A stretch of DNA of 64,000 nt from Staphylotrichum longicolle (taxonomy: Eukaryota > Ascomycota > Sordariomycetes > Sordariales > Chaetomiaceae). Below are positions 45,546-55,612 of this stretch, in pieces. The position numbers and the translations under genes are program-made. The notes under the pieces are model-generated. The model had not been told where the DNA came from, made no database searches, and saw only the letters and a list, made by a program, of their open reading frames with translations. The stretch spans positions 692,468 through 756,467 of the forward strand of contig JAHCVI010000005.1 in the NCBI GenBank assembly GCA_019096155.1, given 5' to 3'. How positions within the stretch are numbered: the first letter of the stretch is position 1; each line of letters starts with the position of its first letter.

Positions 45546-47931
45546 ATGTTAAGGTATTCAGCCCTGGTGTTCCTCCTTCTCGTGCACCCACCCAGAATGG
45601 AACCCTCGGAAGAGGCTTCACGCTTCATTGTTCATCTTTTTGTCAATCATGATCCTCTACTCGCCCGAATTTTGCTTCCCGACCTCTTTCTCGACTTCTC
45701 AGATTCCGCCTGGAAGCTTCCGCCACTTGTCGAACAGCTTCCACCCCCGCGGGAGAGGCCGGATCACAGGTCCCTGCCCAAGGAATTGTGGAATCCCGAG
45801 GACGCGCTGGGCCGCCACGTCTTCTCCGAACCGTTGACGAGCGACACGACACTTCTTCAGCTAACCGAGAAGGTGGAACAGGAGTTTGCCATCCCCAAGA
45901 AGTACCAAGGACACTTCACCATCTTCCCGTATGATCAAGACCACGAAACCGGCCAGTGGCCGCCGCGGAACAACCGCCCGCTGTCTTGGAGCATGACCTT
46001 GGCCGAAGTACACCAGTTCGGCCTCGACGTGCTCAGCCTCGGCGACAACGCGCCCACCGCGGGGATCACCAAGCCGGACGACGCGCCTGTTTTGCATCTA
46101 GTTCTCGAAACCAAATCGGCGGCGCTCATGCGTATCGTCGGCCCCCAATTCCTGGAGGAGCAGATTGGAGAGCCCAACAGGCATCATGTCGACTACTGGA
46201 ACTCCCTCGACAGCTTCTGGCATTATTCAAGCAGGCGTCGGGTTTTCTACAGCTCTCTGCTAGAGTCCAACCTGTGGGTTTGGCGAGGGGCGCATTACGC
46301 TGGCGCGTACCTGGCACGGCAGCGGGAGAAGGGTCTATTCGGGCCCTACGATGACGAGCTGAGAACCAGTGTTCAGAGGGTGGAGGAGATTCGAGAAAGG
46401 CAGCGGCAGGACGGCCTTTCCGAGAAGGCGTATTGGGACTTGAGGGGCGAACTTGGGAACCTTCTCCCGAGGATCAGGCTGATGGAGAGAGCCAAGGCTA
46501 ACGGATGCGACGAGTTGCAAGAGATCTCAGTATATGTGACGGAGTGGGAGGACTGGATCACGAACCGGGATTTTCAGAACTTTGCAATCCGCCTTTTGGA
46601 CCCGGACGATGTCGAGCCCAAAGTCGCGGCCGTGATTCGTCAGGCGAGGCAGGTTGTTGATGGATGGATATCATCAGAAGACCGACAGCAATTTCATGCG
46701 TCCATGAAGGAGGAGTATTACGCCGCGCGGCCGTGGCTGACGGACCAAGATCGAGCAAACGCAGAACACACTAGACTCGACCAGCTGAAGTGCGCCGAAT
46801 GGCTCCCGGAGCCCGTCATCTGGGGCGCTGGGAACACATCGACTGACGACCCGACCATTTCGTCCCCTCAGATCCAAGCGCACAGCATACGCCGCTTGGA
46901 TGGGACGCTCCTCCCGGACCCATCGATTTCCACGTTCACGATCAGCTCTGGCTCCCTCCTCTGGGGCCAGATGGTGCCTCTATACTCCACCATGTTACAC
47001 TCGGACTTCACTCAGAATGCCGATTCCATACCCCCGGAACTAGAAGGCGGCACCATCCGACAACATCGTTTCAGCTACCGGTCCGCAGCGCGGAATGGTC
47101 AGTGGAAGGTTCGGCCGTACAGCGAGAAATCGAGAATTGGAAGGTTTCTCCCGGATCCGGATGGGCCAGAATTCCTCGCCGGCTGGATCTTGCGTCACGA
47201 GGATGTCGATCCCAGAACGGTTCTGCAGCGAGTGCGCGGGCTGGATGGAACGGGCCCGGGAGCGGTGAGCAACAAGAACCGCCACACAGACAAGGTCGGC
47301 CCCCTTCTCTTTGTCCCTCGGGAGTACCCTTATGAACTTGACCTGACACCCTCACAGGACATCTTGTACGTCGGGCGCTACGACTGGTCCCACCACTCTC
47401 TGCGCGACCTGCTGCCTGCGTTCCAGCAGTGGGCGGAACCGGCGGTCGGACCCGTCCCCGACACTCGGGATGCGTACGGTGACTTGATCGACTGCAGTGT
47501 GCGAAAGGGTGGCTACATGATTGCCATCGACGAGGCCCGTTTCGGCCTGGACTTTGCGGCGGCGTACAAGAGGGATTGTGACCGAGGGATGGCGCAGGAC
47601 CCTCGCGAGGCGAACCGCGCGTCGACGCCCATCGAGAAGATGTTTCGCAAGGATGGGCGGAATTTTGGCACGTTCTTGAGCATGATGTATAGTGGCGAGG
47701 ATTATGGTGAGTGACCTGACTGTCCCCCGGAATGGCTGGTGCCTTGCGGTTTGTGGATTTTTTGAGATGCATTGACCAAAACTCTGACGCGTGCCTGAAT
47801 TAGCTTGGCTGGTGTTTTCAGGGGAGCAGCACGCCGACCATGGCGTCGATGAGCTTGTGGCGCTCGTCTACTCGAGTGGGAATTTGATAGAGATGTATCA
47901 GTCCCTGGAAGGCGACCCATCTCCCTTGTGA
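45546..47931 (+). CDS. unknown large protein, two exons
   Basis: Exon 45546-47706 joins in phase to 47822-47931 through a 115-nt GTGAGT...TTTTCAG intron, giving 756 aa. Without the intron the protein would stop 3 codons later. The N-terminus begins with a short hydrophobic run, but the ATG at 45597 is an alternative start. The long soluble body is rich in Trp, Arg and acidic residues (SWSMTLAEV, WEDWITNRDF, GRYDWSHHSLRDLLPAFQ). It ends in a helical, acidic tail. No domain is recognised. It lies between an orphan gene and a HET gene, so a link with the recognition island is possible by position only. Confidence 0.75.
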
Positions 47932-48372
47932 TCGAGTCAGATTCCAAGCATCCGATCTCCCTGGGACGTTCCATGCTTTTGGAGAAGGAGGCGGGGATGG
48001 TTGGTGGAGAGACAAAGAAGGAAGCTTTTGTTGGGAGGAGGCAGACTGCGAGGCTCTCCAGGCGGCTCCCTCTTGTGGCCGAGTTCTCAGCTACGACGAC
48101 TCCCCCGCAGTCACGCGATGCCCCAGCCTTTTTTTGGGTCCCGCCATTGGGCGCTTTCCCACACATCATCGTTCCTGAACCTTCGCTGAGTTCCTGACTT
48201 GGAACCTGAACTTTTCCAGTGCCAATCCAAACGCTCTTGAGCGGAACGTCGTCTAACTGTCCTTGCCTTGCGCGACGGCCGGCTCCGCCAACCTCGGCCG
48301 ACCACTTCTGGGGCCACATCGCAAATCTACGTCTTTCCGACTCGGACCTAGCATCAGAGCCACACGCTGATT
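47932..48372. other. intergenic, no gene supported
   Basis: Promoter side of the second HET gene. Overlapping frames on both strands lack features. Confidence 0.4.
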
Positions 48373-50317
48373 ATGGACGAGATTATGGTTCCGCTCCCGC
48401 TGCCACCGATTCCGCCCCAGCGGCATCGGCTCGCACGCTTACCTAGATTCAACTTCACCGAGCTCTGCGATAATAGGTACCCTGTTGCAAATTGTTTGAA
48501 TTGGTCTCGGTTTTACCAAATGGATCCTAGAAACTGCGAGCCTCGTTGCGCTGGGTGTGCCATTCTGCGACGAGTTCTCGCGCACTTTGATCACGTCCAC
48601 GATTCGCCAGCTTGGGACGAAGTACAACGCCACTACGTTGGAGGGGTTGAACTCGGGACCTCTCAGGGAGCCTCGTTCCTAAACGTCACTGTCGGGACAG
48701 GCATCGATGCAAGGTATCATGCAGTTCTCTGCGGCGTCAATGGTGAGAGGAACAGCCTTCTAAGCATGCTCAGTTCTTGGTTGAACTATGCTCATCGTTG
48801 CTTCAATTCTAGGCACTCCGAATCCATGGAACCTCGCAGGTCACTTCTCGATAAGAACTCAAGGTTTTTCTGGGGTTGCGAGACTTGTTCGTCACTGGTT
48901 GGCAGAGTGTACGTAGTCTCACGCAAGATGCGGCCCCGGAGCTGATGCACCTCTGCCGACAAGGGTCCTTGATCTGGGTTCGACCGCTTCTGGTCAGACG
49001 ATTAGGCTCCACAAACCGCAAGGCGAGACGGGCCGCTATATCGCTCTCACGTACTGCTGGGGAAAATCCGAGTTCATCAAGACCACGCGAGACAATTTCG
49101 ACCGCCACAGGCAGGGCATCGGTCTCCAAGAGTTGCCACGGACGTTCCAGGACGCTGTCCAGATTGCACGGGCCTTAGGAGTGCGGTATCTATGGATCGA
49201 CTCGCTCTGCATCATCCAAAACGATCTGGATAATACTGACTGGAAGCGCGAGTCGGGTCGGATGGCCGATGTCTACCGCAACTCATACCTCGCCCTGGCT
49301 CCCACCTGGGCCGACTCGGCCCACGGTGGCTGCTTCGCCCCCCCGGAGCACGACGACGGTATCAACATTGGGCCCGTCATGATGTATCAGGTCAATCACT
49401 TTCCAAACACCGCCACGGCGGAGAAGTCGATCCACTTCCCTTTGCTAGCACGAGCGTGGACATACCAGGAGCGTCTGTTGGCACCGCGCGTCCTTGACTT
49501 TGGCCGCCAGGAGATGCTCTGGGACTGTCGCACTCACCGTATGTGCGAATGTGGACGGGCACAGCGCTCGTTACTCCATGAGGTCCGAAAGTCGGATTTC
49601 CATGACGTGACCTCAGATTTCCAGTCAAACGACCAACTCATTCCGGGCCACATCTGGCGCCAGATGGTGGTGCAATATTCGCCACTGCAACTGACATATC
49701 ATACCGACAGACTTCCCGCATTCTCTGGGCTTGCCAACGAGATGCAGCGCCAGAGCAATCAAGAGTACCTGGCCGGCTTGTGGAGGGATACGCTGCTACC
49801 GGATATGTGTTGGTATCGCTGGAGCCGGCCAATGCCTCTCGAGACTGTCCAGCAGAAGCCGACTTGGTCTTGGGCATCAGTTGACGGGCCCATCATGTAC
49901 CCCCAAGAGTTGTGGACTGAGAAAGGCTCGTGTCCGATGGCTGAGGAGTATGCCGAGGTCCTCGACGCCAGATGCTCCTTGGCGGGCCCTTCGCTGATGG
50001 GCCAAGTTCATGGCGGCTTTGTCGAGCTCAGCTGTTCGTTGATCCCTGCTCAGTTTGAGAACAGGAGGATTCAAGTTGATTCAGAGCCTTTCGGACTAGA
50101 TTGGCACCCCGACTGGAAATTTGGAGAAGAAGAGCTCGGCACGTTCTATTGGATTCCCATGTTGACGGTGAAACGGACGTTTCTCGCTCTTGTCGTACAG
50201 CGTGGCAATCTGGACTCGGAGATGACCAGGGTCGGGATGGCGCAAAGGTTTAACCTGGAAGAGGACATGATTCGGATGATTGCCGGGCAAGAAAAGCAAA
50301 AGGTAAGGATTGTTTAG
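48373..50317 (+). pseudogene. HET-domain protein, one in-frame TAG
   Basis: Exon 1 starts at the ATG at 48373. A GTGAGA...TTCTAG intron (about 48743-48812) joins it to a long second exon. After a Cys-rich N-terminus the frame reads WLAEC-T, then TAG at 48914-48916, then SHARC, where the HET lead-in W..C...H..C is expected to continue. LPTRVLDLG, RYIALTYCWG, LPRTFQDAVQIARALG, RYLWIDSLCIIQND and RAWTYQERLL follow cleanly to TAG at 50317. Only the one internal TAG breaks it, at a likely Gln position. A GTAAGG donor (AAG^GTAAGG) eight codons before the end could splice it to the ankyrin frame. Confidence 0.85.
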
Positions 50318-50336
50318 TCTGGTTTATACCGGCGAG

Positions 50337-51431
50337 ATGTGTGTTGAGACCAGGGTGGAGATGGCGGACAAGAAGTCGGTTGGGAGCAGCGTCGTCAGCG
50401 GCTTACGGTCAGCCGTCAACAGCGGGCACGGCGAGAGAGTGCTGGCACTCTTGGCCGCTGGGGCGGATATTGATGCAGAGGACAGTGTCGGGGGCGGCAC
50501 GGCGCTCACCCTGGCAACTTGGCTGTGTCGCGAGGATCTCGTGCACGTCCTGTTGGAAAACGGGGCCGACGTCAACAGGCCCGACCGAAGCGGGCGTACG
50601 GCGCTGCAGTATGCGGCTGTCGACGGTTACCACGACCTCGTCGAGCTGCTGGTCGAGCATGGAGCCCGTCTCAATGCGAAGATCCACGGGTGGACGGCAC
50701 TGCTCCTGGCAGCGAAGAACTGGTTTCCTCAGACTGCAGAATACCTGGTCCGGCGTGGGGCAGATGTCAATGCCGGGGACTACTGGGAACGCAGAGCACT
50801 GCACTGGGCCGCATACAACGGTGGGGAGCCCTTGACGCGTCTCCTTCTGGACAGAGGTGTGGATCCCAACGCGACTGATTGTTGGGGAAGGACGCCGCTT
50901 GTCTGGGCAGTCGAGCGGGGCCGGCACGACGTGATAACGCTGTTGCTGCAAAGCGGCGCTGACGTTGCCCTGGCTGCACGTGACGGGTCTACAGCACTCC
51001 ACATGGCTGCCCTCGTCGGCGATGAAAAGGCTCTCTCTCAGCTCCTGGAGAGCGGAGCCAGCTGTCGTCAACAGGCCCGAGGTGGGCTGACCGCACTTCA
51101 CATCGCGGCGTTCATCGGGTATCAGGTGATTGCAAGACTGCTGTTGAAGGAAGGTGCTGACGCTGGAGAAGAGAGTCGGTGGTGCGCTGAAAGGGGGCTT
51201 GAGGACGAGGAAAGCCTGGGCTGTGCGAAGTCGCTGTGCAGCGACTTTTGTCACATGCTCGACGAGCATGGGATTCAAGTTCCTGACGAGGTCGGCAACG
51301 CAGCCCAGAGGAACAGCTTCAGTGTTCAAGAACTGGCTGCTCTCGGCGGGAATGACGCGCTCGTAGCATTCCTTCAGGCATGGGCGGCAACTGGTTCCCT
51401 GGAGAAGGAGGCGTACCGCTTAGGACTCTAA
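50337..51431 (+). CDS. ankyrin-repeat protein, possible HET fusion partner
   Basis: A frame of about 364 aa from the ATG at 50337 (or 50361) to TAA. Seven to eight 33-residue ankyrin units are visible (GADVNRPDRSGRTALQYAA, RALHWAAYNGG, TPLVWAVERGRHD, TALHIAAFIG), then a Cys-containing helical tail. Only 19 nt separate it from the HET stop. A donor in the last HET codons and phase-0 acceptors before the ankyrin ATG (43- or 52-nt introns) make a HET-ankyrin fusion credible. Ankyrin arrays are known as the C-terminal repeat domain in fungal NLR-like and HET architectures. Confidence 0.8.
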   Translation: MCVETRVEMADKKSVGSSVVSGLRSAVNSGHGERVLALLAAGADIDAEDSVGGGTALTLATWLCREDLVHVLLENGADVNRPDRSGRTALQYAAVDGYHDLVELLVEHGARLNAKIHGWTALLLAAKNWFPQTAEYLVRRGADVNAGDYWERRALHWAAYNGGEPLTRLLLDRGVDPNATDCWGRTPLVWAVERGRHDVITLLLQSGADVALAARDGSTALHMAALVGDEKALSQLLESGASCRQQARGGLTALHIAAFIGYQVIARLLLKEGADAGEESRWCAERGLEDEESLGCAKSLCSDFCHMLDEHGIQVPDEVGNAAQRNSFSVQELAALGGNDALVAFLQAWAATGSLEKEAYRLGL

Positions 51432-51469
51432 ATCGCCTCGATAAGAAAGATTCTATATACTGCTCAGGT

Positions 51470-52171
51470 ATGTTGTTAATGCCGTATTTTTGTCAGGTTG
51501 CTGAATCCTATCAGTCGCAACCAGACATCAATCCTCGCCTTCTTGAGCTATTGAAAGACGCAGAGAAGTTTGCATTTAGTCACGGATCAATCATAGAGCG
51601 GGCCCCGTTGCAGACATATGGCTCCGCGCTCGTATTCAGCCCAACTTCGAGCGAGATTAGAAAGAGGTATTGGGAGGAAAGGCTGTCGTTTATCGAAATG
51701 ACCGCTGGAATTAGAGACCACTGGGGCGCGTACCGGCAGACACTCGAGGGGCATAGCGGTCGGGTCAACGCAGTAGCGTTCTCGCCGGACGGCAAGACGC
51801 TCGCGTCGGCTTCATGGGATCAGACCGTCCGGCTCTGGGATGCGGCGACCGGCGCGCACCGGCAGACGCTCGAGGGGCATGGGAAGTCGGTCAACGCAGT
51901 AGCTTTCTCTAGGGATAGTCAATATCTCGATACAGGCCGAGGGCTGCTAAGGATAGCCGAAAACTCCGACGCTTCAAGCAGCTCTGGAGCTCAGAAACCC
52001 GCCAGCGGTTTTCTTTTCATCGGCGACGATTGGGTCACACGAGATGGGAACAGTGTTCTCTGGCTTCCTGCCGACTATCGGGCAACATGTGTGGCGGTTC
52101 ATGGTCATACACTTATCCTAGGACATGCCTCGGGACAAGTGACGTTCTTTCGTTTTGCTTTTACAGAGTGA
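51470..52171 (+). pseudogene. C-terminal remnant of an NWD (NLR, WD40) protein
   Basis: The frame starts inside a typical NACHT-to-WD linker (LELLKDAEKFAFSHGSII, then APLQTYGSALVFSPTSSEIR) and runs into one full WD40 unit (HRQTLEGHSGRVNAVAFSPD and onward, ending TVRLWDAATGA). Only half of a second unit remains before the sequence diverges into a closing C-terminal part (GDDWVTRDGNSVLWLP). Intact HNWD-type proteins carry about ten such 42-residue units. No HET or NACHT precedes it on this strand; the ankyrin gene ends just before. The array seems collapsed and the 5' part lost. Confidence 0.78.
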
Positions 52172-52364
52172 TGGATTTCTGTAGTTATCGTTGCAATGAC
52201 ATAACGTTATATATTTTAATATCTTAGCTTCCTTGAAGGGCCTGGGAGCCATGTCTGCTTTATACTATTTACTTTTCGCCACTGACGCAGTTTTTATTGA
52301 CATTTACCATTGATCTGAGGTTAGCCGCCAGTTCTCGGCCTCGGCAAGCAACGGAATACCATCT

Positions 52365-52790
52365 TCAAGGTATGCAGCAATTGCAGCAACACAAGATATG
52401 CCCAGGTGCAGATTTGGTAAGGGGCGCGACGAAGAGGAGTGACGCAAGATATGATCCTCTGATATCTACAGTAACCAGTTCATGAAGACGCTCATACTCG
52501 TCAAGGGCTTCCGTCTCCGCCACGTTCTCGTAAGGCTCCCATGTCTCCTCTCCACCCTTCCACTTCACAAGCAGTTCCAGGCCGCCGTCATCCAGCCCCC
52601 TCTCGCCACAGATCTCCTCTACCGGGAACTCTTCCTCCTCACCGTCGTCGGTAACCACTGGGGAGAGCGCCCGAGAGTGATCAGACCACTGTCGAGACCC
52701 GCTTCGAGAGGAATCGGCGGTTTTGAGCTTGGTATGATACCTTACCTCAATGGCCCCGGCACTACGCCCTGGGAAATGTTTGGCGATCTA
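52365..52790 (-). pseudogene. SANT-chromodomain protein remnant
   Basis: One minus-strand frame contains the end of a SANT/Myb-like motif (IAKHFPGRSAGAI, RYHTKLK), a Ser/Arg linker and a chromodomain (VEEICGERGLDDGGLELLVK and WEPYENVAETEALDEYERL). TAG interrupts it near 52780, where the homologous locus at 59641-60719 has GLSWIEIAEQF. It is a decayed relative of that locus. The 9-nt minisatellite lies directly at its 5' side. Confidence 0.7.
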
Positions 52791-52822
52791 CACACGTTCC
52801 GAACCTTGACCCATTGTAGCCA

Positions 52823-53174
52823 TTGCTGTTGTTGCTGTGTTGCTGTTGTTGCTGTTGTTGCTGTTGTTGCTGTTGTTGCTGTTGTTGCTGTTGTTGCTGT
52901 TGTTGCTGTTGGTTTGTGTTGTTGCTGTTGTTGCTGTTGTTGCTGTTGTTGCTGTTGTTGCTGTTGTTGCTGTTGTTGCTGTTGTTGCTGTTGTTGCTGT
53001 TGTTGCTTTGTTGCTGTTGTTGCTGTTTGTTGTTGCTGTTGTTGCTGTTGTTGCTGTTGTTGCTGTTGTTGCTGTTGTTGCTGTTGTTGCTGTTGTTGCT
53101 GTTGTTGCTGTTGTTGCTGTTGTTGCTGTTGTTGCTGTTGTTGCTGTTGTTGCTGTTGTTGCTGTTGTTGCTGT
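52823..53174 (-). repeat. 9-nt minisatellite (GCTGTTGTT)n, about 36-38 copies
   Basis: About 350 bp of GCTGTTGTT units, interrupted near 52907-52920 and 53003-53035. On the minus strand one frame reads poly-Gln (CAA CAA CAG); the others read Thr-Thr-Ala or Asn-Asn-Ser. The plus strand reads poly-Cys, poly-Leu or Val-Val-Ala. All six frames stay open across long parts, so ORFs here mean little by themselves. If transcribed with the chromodomain gene it would encode a polyQ tract. Confidence 0.95.
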
Positions 53175-53360
53175 GTACATGTGGCGGAGGATCGATTGGT
53201 GCTATATATTTTATGCGGCGTCGACGCAGCTGGCTTCCCGCCTTGCCGGAGAATGTCTCTCATTCGGGTGTAGAGCTTGTCGTCCTCCCGTTCCCACGGT
53301 TTGTCTTTGGGAAAAACGGCTTTTCGCAGCCTGTTCGTGTACCAGGTAGATTTTGAAGTT

Positions 53361-54009
53361 CTACGCCCCGGGTGGCAGATTTGGCAGTGGCACATGCCCG
53401 CCTATCACTGCTGCCTCCGCCCGCCGAGCGATCTGGTTCGCCCGAAATGCTGCTAGAGCATTTAGGAGAGCCCCCGCCATCGCGACACTCGCTATGACGG
53501 TACCAGCAATCGCGATTGAATCTGCTCTACTCCAAGGTTCTGTATAACTTCTCGCAATTCTGAGAATCTATATTAGCAGGAGAGGCCTCAAGCGGTTGTG
53601 CACCCCTAGCCGTAGGATGTAATGTCTTACTGAAGACGCAGGAATCACTGTGTGTACCGTTGGGCGCATTCACGCGCACCAAAAATTCCTGGCCGTTGAA
53701 AGGGAATGAGGAATTGATTGGTTTATCGGGAATTTTGATGTCTACGCCTGCTTGAGCGCATTGCGGGTGAGAGTGAGGTTCAGCAACAATCGCGCCGTCG
53801 TCAACGAGATCGCTAAGTGGACGGATGGCTGCGTAGCATGTCACGGTCCCTGGATTGGGAGTCATGGACCAAGAAACGAAAACCACGTTGCCGGGGATAA
53901 GAGTTTTCCCACACTGGTTGACAGTGATACTGTTAAAACTATAGGTTGTTTGGGCATTGACGGATAAGTGGTGCGCTAATAGTACCAACAATGGCAGAAT
54001 GATAGGCAT
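53361..54009 (-). CDS. secreted single-pass membrane protein, unknown
   Basis: Exon 54009-53631 encodes a signal peptide (ILPLLVLLAHHLSVNAQ) and an ectodomain with about six Cys and N-glycosylation sites. A 91-nt GTAAGA...ATACAG intron with a GCTAAT branch site joins in phase to 53539-53361, which adds a transmembrane helix (IAIAGTVIASVAMAGALLNAL) and a basic cytosolic tail. Total 185 aa. Read without the intron, the frame would stop before the membrane helix. No family is recognised. Confidence 0.72.
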
Positions 54010-54323
54010 GATGGTTGGGACAAAGTATATTAGAGGTGGATAACGTATGACACATGAAATCGGACCGGCGAGTGGCAGGTCTAGGCGCAGCGATAGTATA
54101 TAGGTACTTAAATAGGTAGGGAGGATTTTACATTACCTACCTCGTATACATTATAGTAGGGGTCGCGTCATGTTGATTCGGGTTCATCGTAATGGGGACC
54201 GCAGAACTGGCAAGTTTCGCGAGGAAAGCAAAAGCCACCATCGTCACTATACATGTGAACTTGTCCAACTCTTCGAACTCCGTTGTAAACTTTGTCGTTA
54301 TGACGTCTACCAGACGAAACCGC
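54010..54323. other. intergenic, no gene supported
   Basis: Short AT-richer spacer between the secreted protein gene and the NACHT remnant. Confidence 0.4.
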
Positions 54324-55256
54324 CTATGACGGCGTACGTGGCCTGACAGTTCCCTTGTCGATTGTGAGAAACGAGCCGCACATCTCGATAGCCGTCTCCG
54401 CAACGTCCAATGGCAAGTCGGCAAGTACGGAAAGCTCCGAGATAGACAGCGGGCGGAAGGCAAGACACGTAACCACCAGGACTGTCTTACAGTCCTTGGG
54501 TTCAATCACTTGCCCCTCCTCAATCCTGGTGATCATGTGATCGTACAACTCCGACAAGCCAGGAGGAATCTCTCTGACACGCTTGACAGCGTACCCTCCA
54601 TGCACTGTCTCGAGGACTTTGAAAGCGAGGGCCACCCACAAAAAGGTGTTTTCTGCTCGTTCGCGGACTTCGTGTGACACCTCGGCCAAAACACTGTCGT
54701 TGTATCCTTTTCTGCCCTTGAGAATTGTGAGTTTGTGGTCGATATATGCATTGACAGGTGCTGCCAGACGTTGCGTGTCCAGCTCGACAAGGGAGTTAGT
54801 AGCGTCCACGGAGTTGGTGCCTCGGTCCTTGAGCGTAGCGAGAAGGTCAACTTCCGGACGGCTAGAAATTAGCCATTTGACCTTTTGAGAGAGTGTGAGA
54901 GAACTCGAAATGAGATGAATGAGGTCCGACCGCCCCTGCGCGCACTCGTCAAGTGCATCGACGGCGAGGTACACAGGCGATAACTGAGGATCCTTCAACA
55001 TATTCCGAAACGCCTCGGACAGGGCGATGAAAGCATTTTGGTCCCGGAAGAGGTCGGCGCCTGACTCTTTGTACTTCTGAAGTAGATGGGATATGAGACA
55101 TGGCTGCTGAAGAAGGAGAAGCCAGATCAAAGACCGGAGTACGGCGATGGCGTTGTTCAAGGCTGTATCTGTGCCTTGGCAGAAGAAGAAGGAAAGTGCT
55201 GGGGATAGGGCAACAGGTTGATGCGAGAGTTGGCGAATGAGGCCGATCATGAGCAT
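54324..55256 (-). pseudogene. NACHT NTPase remnant of an NLR-like protein
   Basis: The frame begins just after where the P-loop should be (TTMLMIGLI; the GxxGxGKT itself is absent upstream). It continues through ALSFFFCQGTD, a Walker B VYLAVDALDEC, a sensor-like WLISSRPEVDL block, NTFLWVALAFKVLE and LSISELSVLADLP. It stops at TGA just after the winged-helix-like region, before any repeat domain. It therefore lacks Walker A, the N-terminal effector domain and the C-terminal repeats. It faces the WD40 remnant across 2.1 kb, on the other strand. Confidence 0.85.
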
Positions 55257-55612
55257 CGTTGTGAGGCCGACGTATAGCCTAGGCTGGGTATGAGTTTTGT
55301 CTTGAGCTGGCGTGTAATATCAACGAGTAACATTGCTATCTACTATGATGAGTTTGTCTATCCCAGAAGGGATCGTGGCCGTTCTGTATATGTCAACAAA
55401 ACGAGCGACAGGGGAGTCGGACACTCTGAAGCCTAAGTCGTGTCAAGGGCCTTGTCCTCCCCGGACTGGATGCTGCCGGGCGCTGCGGGCAGTAGGCCAG
55501 TTTCGCGGGCCTGTGGCGGGGGTTGACGGTACATGGGTACCTCTCTAGAATCATCTCATAGCTCCCCAAGTGATGAACCCCCAGGCGCAGATGATCAGCA
55601 GCGATGGAGCGC
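55257..55612. other. no gene supported
   Basis: This may contain the degraded 5' part of the NACHT gene on its left. Nothing is recognisable. Confidence 0.35.

Noticed and set aside
52482..53356. Long plus-strand frames rich in Cys, Leu or Val-Ala
   Set aside because: They are translations of the 9-nt minisatellite and of the antisense of a chromodomain.
51470..55256. WD40 and NACHT pieces as one NLR gene
   Set aside because: They lie on opposite strands with other genes between them.
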